A DNA stretch of 64,000 nt from Pseudomonas xantholysinigenes (GCF_014268885.2 NZ_CP077095.1:939001-1003000); one strand, 5' to 3'. Counted from the stretch's first letter, positions 8,315 to 18,714 are shown. Numbers and translations: made by a program. Notes: generated from the sequence alone by a model not told the origin.

Positions 8315-9871
8315 TTAGTCGATCATTTCGGTCTGGCGTTCGACCGGGTCGATCAGCACGGCCTTCTGCTGGCGCACCAGCAGGTCGAGGATTTCGTCCT
8401 GGCGCTCGCCGAGCACGCCGTTGAAGCTGATGCCGTTGGCCTTGCGCGGCATCAGCATCGACACCTTGTACAGCTCCACCGACAGCGGCGAATCGATCGA
8501 CAGCGGGCCCGAGCCGTTGGCCGCCAGCTCGCCGCCGACCACGATCAGCGACACCTTGGTGTCGAACGGGTCGAGGGCAATATCGCGGTCGGTGTCGGAG
8601 AGGTCCTTGATGTGCCCGTACACGCCCACCAGGCCGTTGGCCATGGCGACGTTCTCGTACAGGCGGATGTTCACGCTGTTGCGCACGCGGATGCCGTGGC
8701 GACGGTTGTTGATCAGCTTGTTGCCCCAGATCAGGTTGTCGCCGCTCTCGTACAGGGTGATGCCGTCGGTGTGGTTGCGGTAGATCTCGTTGTAGGCGAT
8801 CAGGTTGTTGACGCTGTTACGGTCGATCACCACGCCGGAGAGCTTGTTGTCGTAGCTCTTGTTGTTGATGATCCAGCTGTCGTTGACCTCGCGGGAGACG
8901 ATGATCCCGTGTTTCTTCTTGGTGCCGTGCACGGTGTTGCCGGCGATGATCAGGCGGTGCGAACGGTCGTGGGGGTCGATGCCGTAGACGATGTTGTCGC
9001 GGTAGGTCGAGTCCTTGATCACGAAGTCCTGGGTCTCGTAGCAGTAGAAGCCGTACCACATGTCGCTGAACTCCGAGCCGATGATCCATCCGGTGGGTTC
9101 CGGGCGGCCCATCTGCTTGGCCATGTTCGGCGTGTACTGCGAGATGCTCACGCCGTACGACTTGGACTTGGCGTAGCCGAAGCTGGCCATCTTGCTGTTG
9201 ACGATGTAGGTCTCGGTGCCGCCCCAGCTGAGCAGGAACGGGCGGAATTCATCGGGCTTGCGGAAGGTGGCCGGGCCGTTGGCCTGTTCGCGCCAGCCGG
9301 TCACCTGGGTATCGCTGACGAACAGCTTGCCGTCGTTGACGATGAACGACCCACCCTCCTCGGACAGGCGCAGTTCCTTGACCTTGCCGTCGATCTCCAG
9401 CACGCCCTTGCGCCCGACCACGATCGGCAGGCGCGCCAGGTACACGCCCGGGGCGGTTTCACGCAGGTACTGGCTGGGGACCTGCTTGCTCAGCTCGACC
9501 AGGTCGACATGGCCATCGTCGACGAAGATCGCCTGGGGAATGCCGTGCTGGCGACGGACCCACTCGGCGCCCTTGTTGTCGCCGCCGATGAACTCCTTGA
9601 GGGTGTCCTCCTGGAGCATGCGGCGTACGCTGACCTTGCCCTTGTGGCGGCGGTCGATCTTCTTCTGCACGGCCTCGGCGGTGTAGCCGGAAAGGTCAGG
9701 CAGTTTGGGCGGGGCCATCTGCAGCGGCTCGATGGGCGCGCTGGAGACGGTGTAGGTCTTGGCCTTTTGCAGCCCCTTGGCCATCTCGGGCTCGGCGGCC
9801 TGGGCAAGGCCGCCGGCCAGCAGCAGGGCGCTGGCGAGCAGGCTGTGGCGAAGGTTCGGGTGCAGGTTCAT
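8315..9871 (-). CDS. algG: AlgG, mannuronan C5-epimerase
   Basis: Periplasmic epimerase (518 aa) that converts mannuronate to guluronate within the polymer and protects it in transit. Signal peptide about residues 1-27 (ending GGLAQA). The long central region is a right-handed beta-helix with repeated short strands (NNRRHGIRVRNS and relatives). The catalytic DPHD motif is at residues 299-302. Located 19 bases after algE and 13 before algX. Family length and operon position agree. Confidence 0.96.
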   Translation of the reverse strand: MNLHPNLRHSLLASALLLAGGLAQAAEPEMAKGLQKAKTYTVSSAPIEPLQMAPPKLPDLSGYTAEAVQKKIDRRHKGKVSVRRMLQEDTLKEFIGGDNKGAEWVRRQHGIPQAIFVDDGHVDLVELSKQVPSQYLRETAPGVYLARLPIVVGRKGVLEIDGKVKELRLSEEGGSFIVNDGKLFVSDTQVTGWREQANGPATFRKPDEFRPFLLSWGGTETYIVNSKMASFGYAKSKSYGVSISQYTPNMAKQMGRPEPTGWIIGSEFSDMWYGFYCYETQDFVIKDSTYRDNIVYGIDPHDRSHRLIIAGNTVHGTKKKHGIIVSREVNDSWIINNKSYDNKLSGVVIDRNSVNNLIAYNEIYRNHTDGITLYESGDNLIWGNKLINNRRHGIRVRNSVNIRLYENVAMANGLVGVYGHIKDLSDTDRDIALDPFDTKVSLIVVGGELAANGSGPLSIDSPLSVELYKVSMLMPRKANGISFNGVLGERQDEILDLLVRQQKAVLIDPVERQTEMID

Positions 9872-9890
9872 GTCAAATCCTCTCCCGGCC

Positions 9891-11369
9891 TCAGTAGCGC
9901 CAGATCACGTCGACGAAGGCGCGATGCATGTACGAGTCGGCCTCTTTGCCATAGGCGTCGCCCGGCTTGAACACACCAGCGCGCAGGCGCACCAGGGCCG
10001 ATGGCTCGTCGATCGACTGGCTGATCGAGGCCGGCAACAGGCCTTGCTTGAAGTACTTGGTGACGACCACGTCCATCTCCTGGCCGAGGTCTTTCTCGCC
10101 CTGCACCAGTGGGCGGCTGATGCCGCCGTCGTCGACCACCGCGTTGATGCCGCTGGAGCCGATGTTCTGCTTGCCGTCGACGCGCCAGAATTTGTGGTAG
10201 ATGAAGCTGGCGTCGTAGTCGTCGCGCAGTTGCCAGGAGGCGAACAGGGTGGCTGCCTGCAGGTTGCCCAGCTCGCCGCGGAAGGCTTCGCCGAAGCGGT
10301 GCACGCGCGAGCGGGTGCCGGTGAAGTTGGAGCGGTTGCTCTCAAGGCCGGTCTGTTCGAAGTTGTTCGAGCCGTCGCTGCCACCACCGCCGCTGCCGCG
10401 GGCATAGGCCGCGCCGACCTGCCACTGTGGGTCGAGGCGCAGGCGGATGCCGAGGTCGGTGGCCCAGGCGTTGACGTCGCCGCTCTGCTTGCCGGTGGCG
10501 ACCTGGTCGTTGCCCACCGCCTGGCTGCTGAGGGTGTCGCGATCGCCGGTCAGCCAGGTGACGCTGCCCCAGTAGTTGACGGTATGGTCGTTGCGCCAGT
10601 TGTAGGCATCGCTGTTGGCCTCAAGGCCCAGCCAGGTCAGGTCGCCGGTGCGGGTCTTGTCGAGGGCGTCGACGGTTTCGCCGGGGCGCTTCAGGCTGCC
10701 GCTGTCGTGGGTGTGATGGGCGCGCAGGCCGACCCAGTGGCCAGGGGTCCATTGTGTGGCGACGTTGCCGTAGACATGGGTGCGGTCCTTGTCCTCGGGG
10801 GCCAGCTCGGTAAGGTCGGTGCGGTATTCGCTGAAGCGCTGGGCCACGCCCAGGTCGGCCTTGAGCAGGGTGGTGTCGAAGGTCCAGTTCAGCGCCTCGA
10901 TGTTGGTGTCGCGCCACATGCCGTCGTCGCTGCGCAGGCGCTGGCGGCCGAAGCGCAGTTGCTCGCCGGGGTAGGGGGTCAGGCCGCTGTAGCCGATCCA
11001 GAACTCGCGCATGGCCAGGTAGCTTTTGTCTGGCTTGCGGCTGTCGTCGCCGTTGTCGCTGGTGGTGCCGTCGTCGTTCTGGCGCAGGGTGTCGGTCTCG
11101 ATGATGTCGGTGGCGGCTACCGCCTGGCCCATGGCGAAGGCGCTCCAGTGGCCGCGCTCGCCGTACACCCACGGGCGCAGGTCCAGACCCAGGCCGTTGA
11201 CGTCGCCGCCGGAGCGGGTGCCGAGGTCGCGGTCGTCCTCGGACTGGCCGGTGATCTTCACGTCGAGGCCGAAGTTCTTCTGCGCGGTTTCCGCCGCCAG
11301 GGTCGGCATCGACCACAGCAGGGCGCAGCCCAGGCCGATGCCGGCTTTCACGAAGGGGTTGAGCGTCAT
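9891..11369 (-). CDS. algE: AlgE, outer-membrane alginate export porin
   Basis: Outer-membrane beta-barrel (492 aa) through which alginate leaves the cell. It has a signal peptide (about residues 1-28, ending TLAAE) and alternating amphipathic strands rich in W, Y, R and D, ending in the C-terminal aromatic signature VDVIWRY that the BAM machinery recognises. The frame is open far upstream across algK, but ATG 11369 overlaps the algK stop (ATGA) and begins the signal peptide, so translation is coupled to its lipoprotein partner AlgK. Confidence 0.95.
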   Translation of the reverse strand: MTLNPFVKAGIGLGCALLWSMPTLAAETAQKNFGLDVKITGQSEDDRDLGTRSGGDVNGLGLDLRPWVYGERGHWSAFAMGQAVAATDIIETDTLRQNDDGTTSDNGDDSRKPDKSYLAMREFWIGYSGLTPYPGEQLRFGRQRLRSDDGMWRDTNIEALNWTFDTTLLKADLGVAQRFSEYRTDLTELAPEDKDRTHVYGNVATQWTPGHWVGLRAHHTHDSGSLKRPGETVDALDKTRTGDLTWLGLEANSDAYNWRNDHTVNYWGSVTWLTGDRDTLSSQAVGNDQVATGKQSGDVNAWATDLGIRLRLDPQWQVGAAYARGSGGGGSDGSNNFEQTGLESNRSNFTGTRSRVHRFGEAFRGELGNLQAATLFASWQLRDDYDASFIYHKFWRVDGKQNIGSSGINAVVDDGGISRPLVQGEKDLGQEMDVVVTKYFKQGLLPASISQSIDEPSALVRLRAGVFKPGDAYGKEADSYMHRAFVDVIWRY

Positions 11370-12802
11370 AGCGAATCCTCGGCGTCTACGTCGTCTTGCT
11401 CGTCCTGCAGCGCTTCGATGGCCAGGGTGCTGTTGGCGCCCTTGGCCATGCTGCCGCGCGCCTGCTTCTCCTGCGCCAGCAGGTTTTGCGCCTGGTTGCG
11501 CTGCTCGGGCGTGAGCTGCTGGTCGAGCTGTTGCAGCAGTTCGGTCGACTGCGGGGTTGGGTTGACCTGTGACAGCTGGGCGAACACCCAGGCATTGGTC
11601 GGTGCCGGGCGAATGCCGTGGCCTTCGCTGAACAGCTGGGCGAGGGCGTAGTCGGCGCTGTTCTGGCCGCCGCGGGCGGCGGCCAACAGGTGGTCCACGG
11701 CTTTCTGCGGCTCGACCTGGCCCAGGTAGCCACGGCGGTAGAGCTGGCCGAGGTAGTAATCGGCGCTGATCTCGCCGGCAGCGGCGGCGGCCTGCAGGTG
11801 CTCCTGGGCCTTCTGCGCGTCGGCGGGCACGGTCTTGCCTTCGTAGTAGAGGCGGCCCAGCAGCAGTTCGGCGCGCGGTTGCTCGGCCTCGCGGCCCTTG
11901 TCGATGTAAGCCATGAGCTGGTCGGTGTCGCCCAGCTCGGGGAAGTCGTAGAGCAATTGCGCCAGGCTCACCCAGGAGGCAGGGTTGGCTGGGGCCACTT
12001 GCTCGAGCAGGTCCTTGGCGGTTTTCTCGTCGGTCTGGCCCAGGCTGCGGTCGGCCAGCACGCGGGCGACGCTGTCGACCCGGGTGGCCGGCACCGCGCC
12101 ACGGGCGTAGGCGGCCTTGAGCTGGTCGAGCAGGGCGGCCTGCTGGTCGGGCTGGGCGCGCTTCTGGTAGACGGTGGCCAGTTCGACGTAGCAGATGTCG
12201 GTGCTGGCCAGGGCGGCCTTGCAGATCTTTTCCACGTCGCCCAGGTGCTGGTCGTAGCTGCCCTGGGTGCGGTACAGCAGCACCTGGGCCAGGCCCGCCT
12301 CGGGGTTGCCGGCGGCGCGCCACTGGTCAATCTGCTGCTGGGCGTTGACCTTGGGGAAGCTCTGCGGGTACTGCAGGTAGAGCATCGCCAGGGGGATCAA
12401 GGTGTTGCCTTCGCCTTGTTTTACCGCGAGCTTGAGCAGCGACTCGGCTTCTTCACGTTCGGCCTGGGTGCTGTCGGGCTTGGCCACCAGCAGCCGGCCA
12501 AGGCGCGCCTGGGCCCGGGGCGAGGTGGCGGCAGCGGCGCGGTAGGTGGCTTCGGCCTCCTTTAGTTGCGCCGGGTCGCGGGTGGCGACCTGGATATCGG
12601 CCAGGCCGACTTGCGCATCGCTGTAACCCAGGTCGGCCAGGGCCTTGTAGTTGCGCTCGGCGGTGGCGGTGTCGCCGCGCTTGAGCGCTTCATTGGCCAG
12701 GCGCTGGTCGGGCAGGCCGGCGCAGCCGGCCAGGGTGATGGCCAGGGCGCAGAGCCCGAGAGCGGCACGGTCCCTGTGGGAGCGGTTCTTGTTGGAGATC
12801 AT
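11366..12802 (-). CDS. algK: AlgK, outer-membrane lipoprotein scaffold for alginate export
   Basis: Lipoprotein (478 aa) with a lipobox LAGC near residue 27, followed by many Sel1/TPR-type helical repeats (for example [13 protein letters not shown] and [16 protein letters not shown]). It sits on the inner face of the outer membrane, helps AlgE insert and docks AlgX and Alg44. The C-terminus ends in an acidic tail ([12 protein letters not shown]). It overlaps algE by four bases. Odd point: codons near the start contain a stretch matching half of a REP repeat (12772-12786), giving the basic residues NRSHRD in the n-region. Confidence 0.95.
   Translation of the reverse strand: MISNKNRSHRDRAALGLCALAITLAGCAGLPDQRLANEALKRGDTATAERNYKALADLGYSDAQVGLADIQVATRDPAQLKEAEATYRAAAATSPRAQARLGRLLVAKPDSTQAEREEAESLLKLAVKQGEGNTLIPLAMLYLQYPQSFPKVNAQQQIDQWRAAGNPEAGLAQVLLYRTQGSYDQHLGDVEKICKAALASTDICYVELATVYQKRAQPDQQAALLDQLKAAYARGAVPATRVDSVARVLADRSLGQTDEKTAKDLLEQVAPANPASWVSLAQLLYDFPELGDTDQLMAYIDKGREAEQPRAELLLGRLYYEGKTVPADAQKAQEHLQAAAAAGEISADYYLGQLYRRGYLGQVEPQKAVDHLLAAARGGQNSADYALAQLFSEGHGIRPAPTNAWVFAQLSQVNPTPQSTELLQQLDQQLTPEQRNQAQNLLAQEKQARGSMAKGANSTLAIEALQDEQDDVDAEDSL
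12772..12786 (+). repeat. REP half-site inside the algK coding region
   Basis: CCCTGTGGGAGCGGTT is the outer half of the local REP consensus (CCTGTGGGAGCGGGTT). It lies within codons about 6-11 of algK. No partner arm was seen, so it is either the remnant of a REP that became part of the signal peptide or a chance match. Confidence 0.45.
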
Positions 12803-12815
12803 CGTCCGCTCCCTC

Positions 12816-13982
12816 TTACAGCCCGCGGGCCACGGCCTTGTCGATCAGCCAGTTGAGCGATGGGCCACGGTCGCTGTTGACCGCGGCCGGGCGCCCGGCG
12901 AGCTCGGCTGGCAGGCCTTCGTCGGGCTGGATCTGCACGCGGATGTCGGCGGCCAGGTTGTCGGTATCCAGGCTCGAGCTGCCGACGATCTTGCCGCTGC
13001 GCACCTCGTCCTCGCCGGCGACCTGGAAGTTGACCCGGGTACCGGGCTTCACTTCATCGAACTGGCGGTAGCTGAAGCGCGCCTCGACGGTCGGGGTAGT
13101 GGTGCGCGGGATCAGCGCGAACACCGGCTGGCCCTTGCTGGCGTACTGGCCGTCGTCCACCAGCTGGCGCGAGACCACGCAATCGCAAGGGCTGGTGAGG
13201 GTGCCGGAGAGCTGCTTGCCGAACAGCTCCTCGACCTTGGCCGGCTCCAGCTGCGAGTCGTCCAGATGGCCCTTGAGCAGGTCGAGCATGCTGGTGTTGA
13301 AGGTCGCCAGCGGCGCGCCCTTGGCCACCGTGGCGCCGCTTTGCACCAGGCTCTGCACGCTGCCGTCGCGGGGCATGGTGACGTTGGTGGTGGGCACCGC
13401 CACCACGCCGGCTTCGGCATGGCTGACGAAGTACAGGCCATACAGCGACTTGGCGACGAAGCCGAAGGCCACCAGGCCGATGGCGAACACCCCGGCGGTG
13501 ACGGTCACCGCGCGCAGGCGGCCGAAGGCCGACAGCCCGGAGCCGCCATCCTTCTGCTTGCGCGCCTTGGTGAAGTTGTCTCGCTGCAAGGTGCTGAGCA
13601 CATCGCCGACACTGATCAGCTCGCCGGACAGGTGGCTGGTGATGATGTGGCGCAAGGTGGCGATGTCGCGTGGCTCGAGGTTCTGGAACTCGGCGCCGGT
13701 GCGACCGTTGTGCGCATCGCTGGTGCGTACCAGCAGTTCCACGTCCATCGACAGGCCGAGGTTGTCCACTACGAACTGCAGGCGCCCGCGCAGCACCTGG
13801 CCTTCGGCCAGTGGCTGCTTCGCGTGGAAGGACAGGCCCCCGGCGGAAAGATCGTCCACCTTCACCTCGTGCGGCTCGCGGTTGCCGTCCAGATAGCGCA
13901 GCTTGGCGGGGATGCGCACCCGGGCGTGCTGGCGCTGGGCCTCGGATTCATGCACGACGTTGACGTTCACGGCGGTATTCAT
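12816..13982 (-). CDS. alg44: Alg44, c-di-GMP receptor and copolymerase subunit
   Basis: Inner-membrane protein (388 aa) needed with Alg8 for polymerisation. The N-terminal PilZ domain has both c-di-GMP motifs: R17 and R21 in RQHAR and the D44-L-S46-A-G-G49 box, at the same residue numbers as in P. aeruginosa. One membrane helix follows at about residues 160-185 (VTAGVFAIGLVAFGF), then a periplasmic barrel-sandwich domain like membrane-fusion proteins. The PilZ domain shows polymerisation is switched on by cyclic di-GMP. Thirty-six bases after alg8. Confidence 0.96.
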   Translation of the reverse strand: MNTAVNVNVVHESEAQRQHARVRIPAKLRYLDGNREPHEVKVDDLSAGGLSFHAKQPLAEGQVLRGRLQFVVDNLGLSMDVELLVRTSDAHNGRTGAEFQNLEPRDIATLRHIITSHLSGELISVGDVLSTLQRDNFTKARKQKDGGSGLSAFGRLRAVTVTAGVFAIGLVAFGFVAKSLYGLYFVSHAEAGVVAVPTTNVTMPRDGSVQSLVQSGATVAKGAPLATFNTSMLDLLKGHLDDSQLEPAKVEELFGKQLSGTLTSPCDCVVSRQLVDDGQYASKGQPVFALIPRTTTPTVEARFSYRQFDEVKPGTRVNFQVAGEDEVRSGKIVGSSSLDTDNLAADIRVQIQPDEGLPAELAGRPAAVNSDRGPSLNWLIDKAVARGL

Positions 13983-14018
13983 GGCGATATTCGTTCCTGT
14001 TGTCCGATCCGGGGTGGC

Positions 14019-15500
14019 TCACACGACCATGAACAGCACGGCGACGAAGATGCTCGCGGCCGAGAAGGTCATGGTCCGCGAGGACCAGGTGTTGAACCAT
14101 TGTTGAAAGCTGGCGAGGTCGCGCTTGAGGGCAGTGGGCTGGCGGGTCCAGGACTGCTTGTCGAGACGGAAGAACACGTAGATCTTCATCAGCGCGCCGA
14201 CGATCTGGTTGTAATAGAGAATCAGCGGGTAGGCCGGGCCGACGTTGTGGCCCGAGCACAGCAGCATCACGGTGAGGATCAGGCGGGTGATGCCGATCCA
14301 CAGCAGGTACACCAGCAGGAACTGCAGGCCGAACTTGAAGCTGGCGATCACCGCCACGGTCAGGCCCAGCAGGCTGGTCCACATCGACACGCGCTGGTCG
14401 AGCAGCACGATGCTGGTGAACAGCCCCAGGCGCTTGAGGCCCAGGCCCAGGGCGCGGGAGTTCTGCCGCAGGTTGTTGCCGTACCAGCGGTACATCAGCT
14501 TGCGGCTGGCCTTGATGAAGCTTTTTTCCGGCGGGTGCTCGACCGTGTTGATCGCGGCATCGGGCACGTAGAAGGTGTCGTAGCCCAGGCGCATCAGGCT
14601 GAACCAGCTGGACTTGTCGTCGCCGGTGAGGAACTTGAAGCGGCCCAGGCGCCAGTGCATCAGCGAGTCGCTTTCCACATCGGCGATGAATTCGGGGTCG
14701 GTGACCACGCTGGCGCGGAACATCGACATGCGCCCGGTCATGGTCAGCACGCGTTTGCTCAGGGCCATCGAGCACATGTTGATGTGGCGCTGGGCGAAGC
14801 GCAGCTTGTGCCACTCGCTCATGATGTAGCCGCCGCGCACTTCGCAGAACTCGTTGGTGGTCAGGCCACCGACGTTGGGGTAGAGCTTGAACCAGGGCAC
14901 GGTCTTGCGCACCACGCCTTCGGCGAGCACGGTGTCGCCGTCGATCACCGCCACCACGGCGTGGTCATCGGGCAGCATCCGCGAGATGGCGCGAAAACCA
15001 TAGGCCAGGCCATCGCGCTTGCCAGTGCCGGCGATGCGCACGATGTCGAGGGTCACGTGGGACGGCGGGTTGTACTTGGCCCACAGGCTTTTCACCAGCA
15101 ACTCGTCGGACTTTTCCACCAGCGAGCAGACCACGGTGGTGGGGAAGCCGCAGTCGATCGCCTCGCGGATCACCGAGCTGTACACCTGGGCGGTGGTCAG
15201 GGCCTCGATGCGAAAGCTGGTGACCATCAGGTACACGTGCGACGGGTCGGCCGCCTGGCCCAGCTTGCGCACCTTGCGGCGCAGGTAGGGGTACACGATG
15301 TACAGGAAGATCATGCCGCGAATGAAATGGGTGGCGCCCATGGAGTAGCGCCAGATGCCGACGGCACCGACCAGGAAGATGAAGTGCTTCGACTGCGAGT
15401 CGAAGATATCGCTGGGCAGGGCCAGGGCGATCAGCATGAGCAGGCTCATGTAGAGCAGCCAGCCGGCGCATTGCAGCAGCATGGTCTGGAACCTTTGCAT
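14019..15500 (-). CDS. alg8: Alg8, alginate polymerase (family 2 glycosyltransferase)
   Basis: Inner-membrane processive glycosyltransferase (493 aa) that builds polymannuronate from GDP-mannuronate. Membrane helices flank a cytosolic GT2 domain with DGD (VIDGDTV), GDDK (LTGDDKSSW) and an RWYGNN segment in the QxxRW position. A start three codons earlier (15509) is possible, but ATG 15500 gives a protein beginning MQRFQ, in line with the family start MHRL and length of 494. Its gap to algD contains a strong hairpin (15532-15564). Confidence 0.95.
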   Translation of the reverse strand: MQRFQTMLLQCAGWLLYMSLLMLIALALPSDIFDSQSKHFIFLVGAVGIWRYSMGATHFIRGMIFLYIVYPYLRRKVRKLGQAADPSHVYLMVTSFRIEALTTAQVYSSVIREAIDCGFPTTVVCSLVEKSDELLVKSLWAKYNPPSHVTLDIVRIAGTGKRDGLAYGFRAISRMLPDDHAVVAVIDGDTVLAEGVVRKTVPWFKLYPNVGGLTTNEFCEVRGGYIMSEWHKLRFAQRHINMCSMALSKRVLTMTGRMSMFRASVVTDPEFIADVESDSLMHWRLGRFKFLTGDDKSSWFSLMRLGYDTFYVPDAAINTVEHPPEKSFIKASRKLMYRWYGNNLRQNSRALGLGLKRLGLFTSIVLLDQRVSMWTSLLGLTVAVIASFKFGLQFLLVYLLWIGITRLILTVMLLCSGHNVGPAYPLILYYNQIVGALMKIYVFFRLDKQSWTRQPTALKRDLASFQQWFNTWSSRTMTFSAASIFVAVLFMVV

Positions 15501-15531
15501 GTTCGGCATCCGTCGAGAATTCGGGGGAGGG

Positions 15532-15564
15532 CGGGCGGCGCGCTGGGGAGAGACGCGCCGCCCG
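15532..15564 (-). promoter_or_regulatory. Intercistronic hairpin between algD and alg8
   Basis: Perfect 11-base stem CGGGCGGCGCG / CGCGCCGCCCG with an 11-base loop, in the 71-base gap after algD. No run of T follows on the minus strand, so it is unlikely to be a full terminator. It could guard the 3' end of the algD message and raise AlgD over the membrane components, or act as a partial attenuator. Confidence 0.6.
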
Positions 15565-15571
15565 GCCGGGT

Positions 15572-16888
15572 TTACCAGCAGATACCTTCGGTGCGGCTGG
15601 TGGCGCAGGTCGGCTTGCTCATGAAGCCGACCAGGTCGATCACCTGCTTGCCTTCCGGCGCTTGCTGGGCCAGCGCGCGGAACTGCTCGTCACGGTTGCC
15701 CAGGACGATGATCTCGGCATTGCTCACCACCTGCTCGAAGTTGGCGTTGAGCAACGAGGACACGTGGGGAATCTTTGACTCGATGTAGTCCTTGTTGGCG
15801 CCGTGGACGCGGGCGTACTCGACGTTCTGGTCGTAGATGTCCAGTTGGTAACCCTTGCCGATCAGGCGTTCGGCCAGCTCCACCAGCGGGCTTTCGCGCA
15901 GGTCGTCGGTGCCGGCCTTGAAGCTCAGGCCGAGCAGGGCGACCTTGCGCTTGTCGTGGCTTTCGATGATGTCGAAGGCGTTCTGCACCTGGGACTCGTT
16001 GCTGCGCATCAGCGAGTCGAGCAAGGGCGCGCGCACGTCGAGGCTGGCGGCGCGGTAGGTGAGGGCGCGCACGTCCTTGGGCAGGCACGAGCCGCCGAAG
16101 GCGAAGCCCGGGCGCATGTAGTACTGCGACAGGTTCAGCGCCTTGTCCTGGCAGACCACGTCCATCACCTCGCGGCCATCGACGCCGACGGCCTTGGCGA
16201 TGTTGCCGATCTCGTTGGCGAAGGTGACCTTGGTGGCGTGCCAGACGTTGCAGGTGTACTTGATCATCTCGGCCACTTCGACCGGCTTGCGGATGATCGG
16301 CGCCTTGAGTTCCTGGTACAGCGCCTGCAGGACGTCGCCGCTGGCGCTGTCCAGTTCGCCGATGACGGTCATCGGTGGGTAGTCGTAGTCGGTGATCGCG
16401 GTGCTCTCGCGCAGGAACTCGGGGTTGACCGCCACGCCGAAGTCGACACCGGCCTGCTTGCCCGAACAGTCCTCGAGGATCGGGATCACCACGTTCTTCA
16501 CGGTGCCTGGCAGCACGGTACTGCGCACCACGACGGTATGGCGGCTGGTCTTGTCGCGCAGTACGTAGCCGATTTCGCGGCATACCGACTCGATGTACTC
16601 CAGGCCCAGGTCACCGTTCTTCTTGCTCGGCGTGCCCACGCAGATCATCGACACGTCGCTGGCGCGGATGGCTTCGGCAAAGTCGGTGGTGCCGCGCAGG
16701 CGGCCATTGGCGATGCCCTGTTGCAGCAGCGCTTCCAGGCCCGGTTCGACGATGGGCGACTTGCCCTTGTTGATCAGGTCGATCTTGCTGGCGGACACGT
16801 CCACGCCGATCACTTCATGGCCCCGTGCCGACAGGCAACCTGCACAGACCGCACCCACATAACCCAAACCAAAGATGCTGATACGCAT
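15572..16888 (-). CDS. algD: AlgD, GDP-mannose 6-dehydrogenase
   Basis: Cytoplasmic NAD-dependent dehydrogenase (438 aa) that oxidises GDP-mannose twice to GDP-mannuronate, the committed step to alginate. Rossmann motif [11 protein letters not shown] at the N-terminus and catalytic C268 in GGSCLPKD, the same number as in P. aeruginosa. The frame is open eight codons upstream, but GAGGTG before ATG 16888 and the family start [12 protein letters not shown] decide it. First gene of the operon, so its promoter controls the whole pathway. Confidence 0.97.
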   Translation of the reverse strand: MRISIFGLGYVGAVCAGCLSARGHEVIGVDVSASKIDLINKGKSPIVEPGLEALLQQGIANGRLRGTTDFAEAIRASDVSMICVGTPSKKNGDLGLEYIESVCREIGYVLRDKTSRHTVVVRSTVLPGTVKNVVIPILEDCSGKQAGVDFGVAVNPEFLRESTAITDYDYPPMTVIGELDSASGDVLQALYQELKAPIIRKPVEVAEMIKYTCNVWHATKVTFANEIGNIAKAVGVDGREVMDVVCQDKALNLSQYYMRPGFAFGGSCLPKDVRALTYRAASLDVRAPLLDSLMRSNESQVQNAFDIIESHDKRKVALLGLSFKAGTDDLRESPLVELAERLIGKGYQLDIYDQNVEYARVHGANKDYIESKIPHVSSLLNANFEQVVSNAEIIVLGNRDEQFRALAQQAPEGKQVIDLVGFMSKPTCATSRTEGICW

Positions 16889-17325
16889 CGCATTCACCTC
16901 GTTGTTTATCACGCCGGCCCTTCAGCGAAGTGCCGGCCGGGTTGATTGATCAACAGTTTTTGGGCGCACGGATCCATGGCGAATTGACACTTCACCGAAC
17001 GCAGGCATGAATAAATCCGGAGCGCAAAACACTATGCACTCAAAGTTGGCAGTCAAAGGCCAGTATTAAAAAGGCGTGCCCTGAAATGCAGCCGTCTTTA
17101 TTGCAATTCAAACTTGGTGAATTGCTGTGCTTGTTTTTTCAATTGGAAAAACCTTTTGAAATCAACCACTAGGACGATTCGTAAGGGGCGCGTCTCTCCT
17201 TCGGGGCAGGGCGTTCGGGGGTTGCCGTTGCGCTGCCTGACTTGTTAAGGCCGACGGTGGATACCGTTCGGTTGTCATCTGTAAGTCATCTCTCACGGCC
17301 AGCGCTTGAAACTCGTTACGGGTGC
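16889..17325 (-). promoter_or_regulatory. Long algD leader region
   Basis: About 430 bases between the candidate start point and algD contain no convincing gene. The DNA is AT-rich in the middle (around 17040-17160) and has a partial AlgR-like CCGTTCG at 17264-17270 on the other strand. A long untranslated leader is also known for algD in P. aeruginosa, where regulators act within and upstream of it. I see no clear terminator or riboswitch fold. Confidence 0.55.
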
Positions 17326-17353
17326 TATGAGCCATACGGCGCGGTAGAAGTTC
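17326..17353 (-). promoter_or_regulatory. Candidate AlgU (sigma-22/RpoE) promoter of the alginate operon
   Basis: Read on the minus strand, GAACTT (17353-17348) preceded by G, a 17-base spacer, then TCATA (17330-17326). The P. aeruginosa algD promoter has the same layout: GAACTT, 17 bases, TCCTA. Transcription would begin near 17319. The pairing of a good -35 box, correct spacer and correct place makes this the likely main promoter. Confidence 0.7.
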
Positions 17354-17675
17354 CGAGGTGGGTTCCGTGCAGATGAAAGATTTCTAAATATTTTTTCAGT
17401 GGCAAATACTTTCATATTGATAGCACCGCCCAGTTTCGCTCCCGTATATAAAGGGCGAAAACGAGGCGGGATGGTTATATGCCAGCATGCAAAAATATTT
17501 TTCAAGATTCGTCAAAAAACTACGAACGGTCTTATGGCGTTTTGCGATAAGGACTGATTAGACGCTTTGTTGACGCCGGTTTTTTGCCGGTATTGGAGGG
17601 GACAAAGGCGCCCAGTTGCAGGGCCGGTAGAGGTTTTTCGATCTGGCGCGATCTCTGTGGGAACGGTGTTGCTTG
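17354..17675. other. Non-coding upstream region of algD
   Basis: AT-rich stretch between the algD promoter and the REP repeats near yaaA. It contains one AlgR-like site (17522-17529) and A/T tracts that may bend DNA. The only open frame (17293-17505, minus strand) lacks a ribosome site and overlaps the promoter, so I do not treat it as a gene. Confidence 0.5.
17522..17529 (-). promoter_or_regulatory. AlgR-like binding site upstream of algD
   Basis: On the minus strand the sequence is ACCGTTCGTAG, matching eight of nine bases of the AlgR core CCGTTCGTC. It is roughly 205 bases upstream of the inferred start, and far-upstream AlgR sites are known at P. aeruginosa algD. An eight-base match can arise by chance. 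Confidence 0.4.
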
Positions 17676-17701
17676 CTTCGCGGGTAAACCCGCTCCCACA
17701 G
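17676..17701. repeat. REP repeat
   Basis: One unit CTTCGCGGGTAAACCCGCTC..ACAG with a degenerate inverse partner (CTGTGGGAACGG) just to its left near 17655. Same class as the repeats at 5650 and 22835. Confidence 0.8.
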
Positions 17702-17742
17702 TGACTAAGCCAGGCGAGCGCAGGGATTGGGCGATGCACGAT

Positions 17743-17790
17743 CCCTGTAGGAGCGGCCTTGCGCCGCGAAAGGGGCGCAAAGCGCCCCCC
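17743..17790. repeat. REP repeat of the TGTAGGAGCGGCC class
   Basis: CCCTGTAGGAGCGGCCTTGCG followed by a GGGGCGCAAAGCGCCCC hairpin, next to the 3' end of yaaA. This is the REP class that carries the IS110 target sequence GCCGCTCCTACAG on its minus strand, so it is an unoccupied candidate site. Confidence 0.8.
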
Positions 17791-17798
17791 TAGGGCCA

Positions 17799-18578
17799 TC
17801 AGCCCTCAGCGTGATCGCGCAGGAAAACCAGATGATCCGGCTTCGACTGCTCAGCGCTGTAGTAGTAGCCCTGCACATCAAAGCCCTTGAGCTGCTCGGG
17901 ATCGTTGATCCGCTCCTGGATCACGAAGCGGCTCATCATCCCCCGGGCTTTCTTGGCGTAGAAGCTGATGATCTTGTACTGGCCGTTCTTCAGGTCCTTG
18001 AAATCGACATCGATCACCCGCGCTTTCAGCGCGCTCTTCTTCACCGCGCTGAAGTACTCGTTGCTGGCCAGGTTCAACAGCACATCGTCGCCCTGGTCGG
18101 CCAGGGCCTGGTTCAGCCATTCGCTGATGCGCGTGCCCCAGAAGGCATACAGGTCCTTGCCGCGGGCGTTGGCCAGCTTGGTGCCCATTTCCAGGCGGTA
18201 GGGTTGCATCAGGTCCAGCGGACGCAGCAGGCCGTACAGACCAGACAGCATGCGCAGGTGTTCCTGGGCGTAGCTGAAGTCGTCTTCGCTCAGTGTTTCA
18301 GCGTCGAGCCCGGTATACACGTCGCCCTTGAACGCCAGCAGCGCCTGCTTGGCGTTGGCTGGGGTGAAATCCGGGGTCCAGCTGCCGAAGCGCGCGGCGT
18401 TGAGGCCGGCGAGCTTGTCGGACAGGTGCATGAGCTCGGCGATCTGTGCCGGCGACAGTTCACGCAACTGCACGATCAGCGCCTGGGAATCGTCCAGGTA
18501 CTGGGGCAGGGTGTGGCGTTGGGTGACCGGCGGGGTGTCGTAGTCGAGGGTCTTGGCGGGGGAAATCACCGTCAGCAT
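17799..18578 (-). CDS. yaaA: YaaA family peroxide-stress protein (DUF328)
   Basis: Cytoplasmic protein of 259 aa of the YaaA/UPF0246 family, which lowers free iron and DNA damage during peroxide stress in E. coli. Family hallmarks are [10 protein letters not shown] at the start, [10 protein letters not shown] and LNLASNEYF in the middle, and [10 protein letters not shown] near the end. The frame is open far upstream, but AGGAG before ATG 18578 and the conserved [11 protein letters not shown] start decide the N-terminus. It is divergent from the deacetylase-like gene and convergent with nothing; REP repeats lie at its 3' end. Confidence 0.95.
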   Translation of the reverse strand: MLTVISPAKTLDYDTPPVTQRHTLPQYLDDSQALIVQLRELSPAQIAELMHLSDKLAGLNAARFGSWTPDFTPANAKQALLAFKGDVYTGLDAETLSEDDFSYAQEHLRMLSGLYGLLRPLDLMQPYRLEMGTKLANARGKDLYAFWGTRISEWLNQALADQGDDVLLNLASNEYFSAVKKSALKARVIDVDFKDLKNGQYKIISFYAKKARGMMSRFVIQERINDPEQLKGFDVQGYYYSAEQSKPDHLVFLRDHAEG

Positions 18579-18714
18579 CGGGTCGGCTCCTGGAATCGTC
18601 CGGCGAATTCTACGGGGCTGATGGCGCAACGCCAAACTATGGCGACGATAGTCACGGAACATCGCCTGAGCTCGCGCTATAGTGCGCGCCATGCCTTCAA
18701 GGAGAATGCCCACC

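Noticed and set aside
12651..15788. 1045-codon open frame on the plus strand
   Set aside because: It lies antisense to algK, alg44 and alg8, all of which have strong family motifs. Long antisense frames are common in GC-rich DNA.
17293..17505. 70-codon frame in the algD promoter region
   Set aside because: No ribosome site, overlaps the candidate AlgU promoter, product has no recognisable feature.
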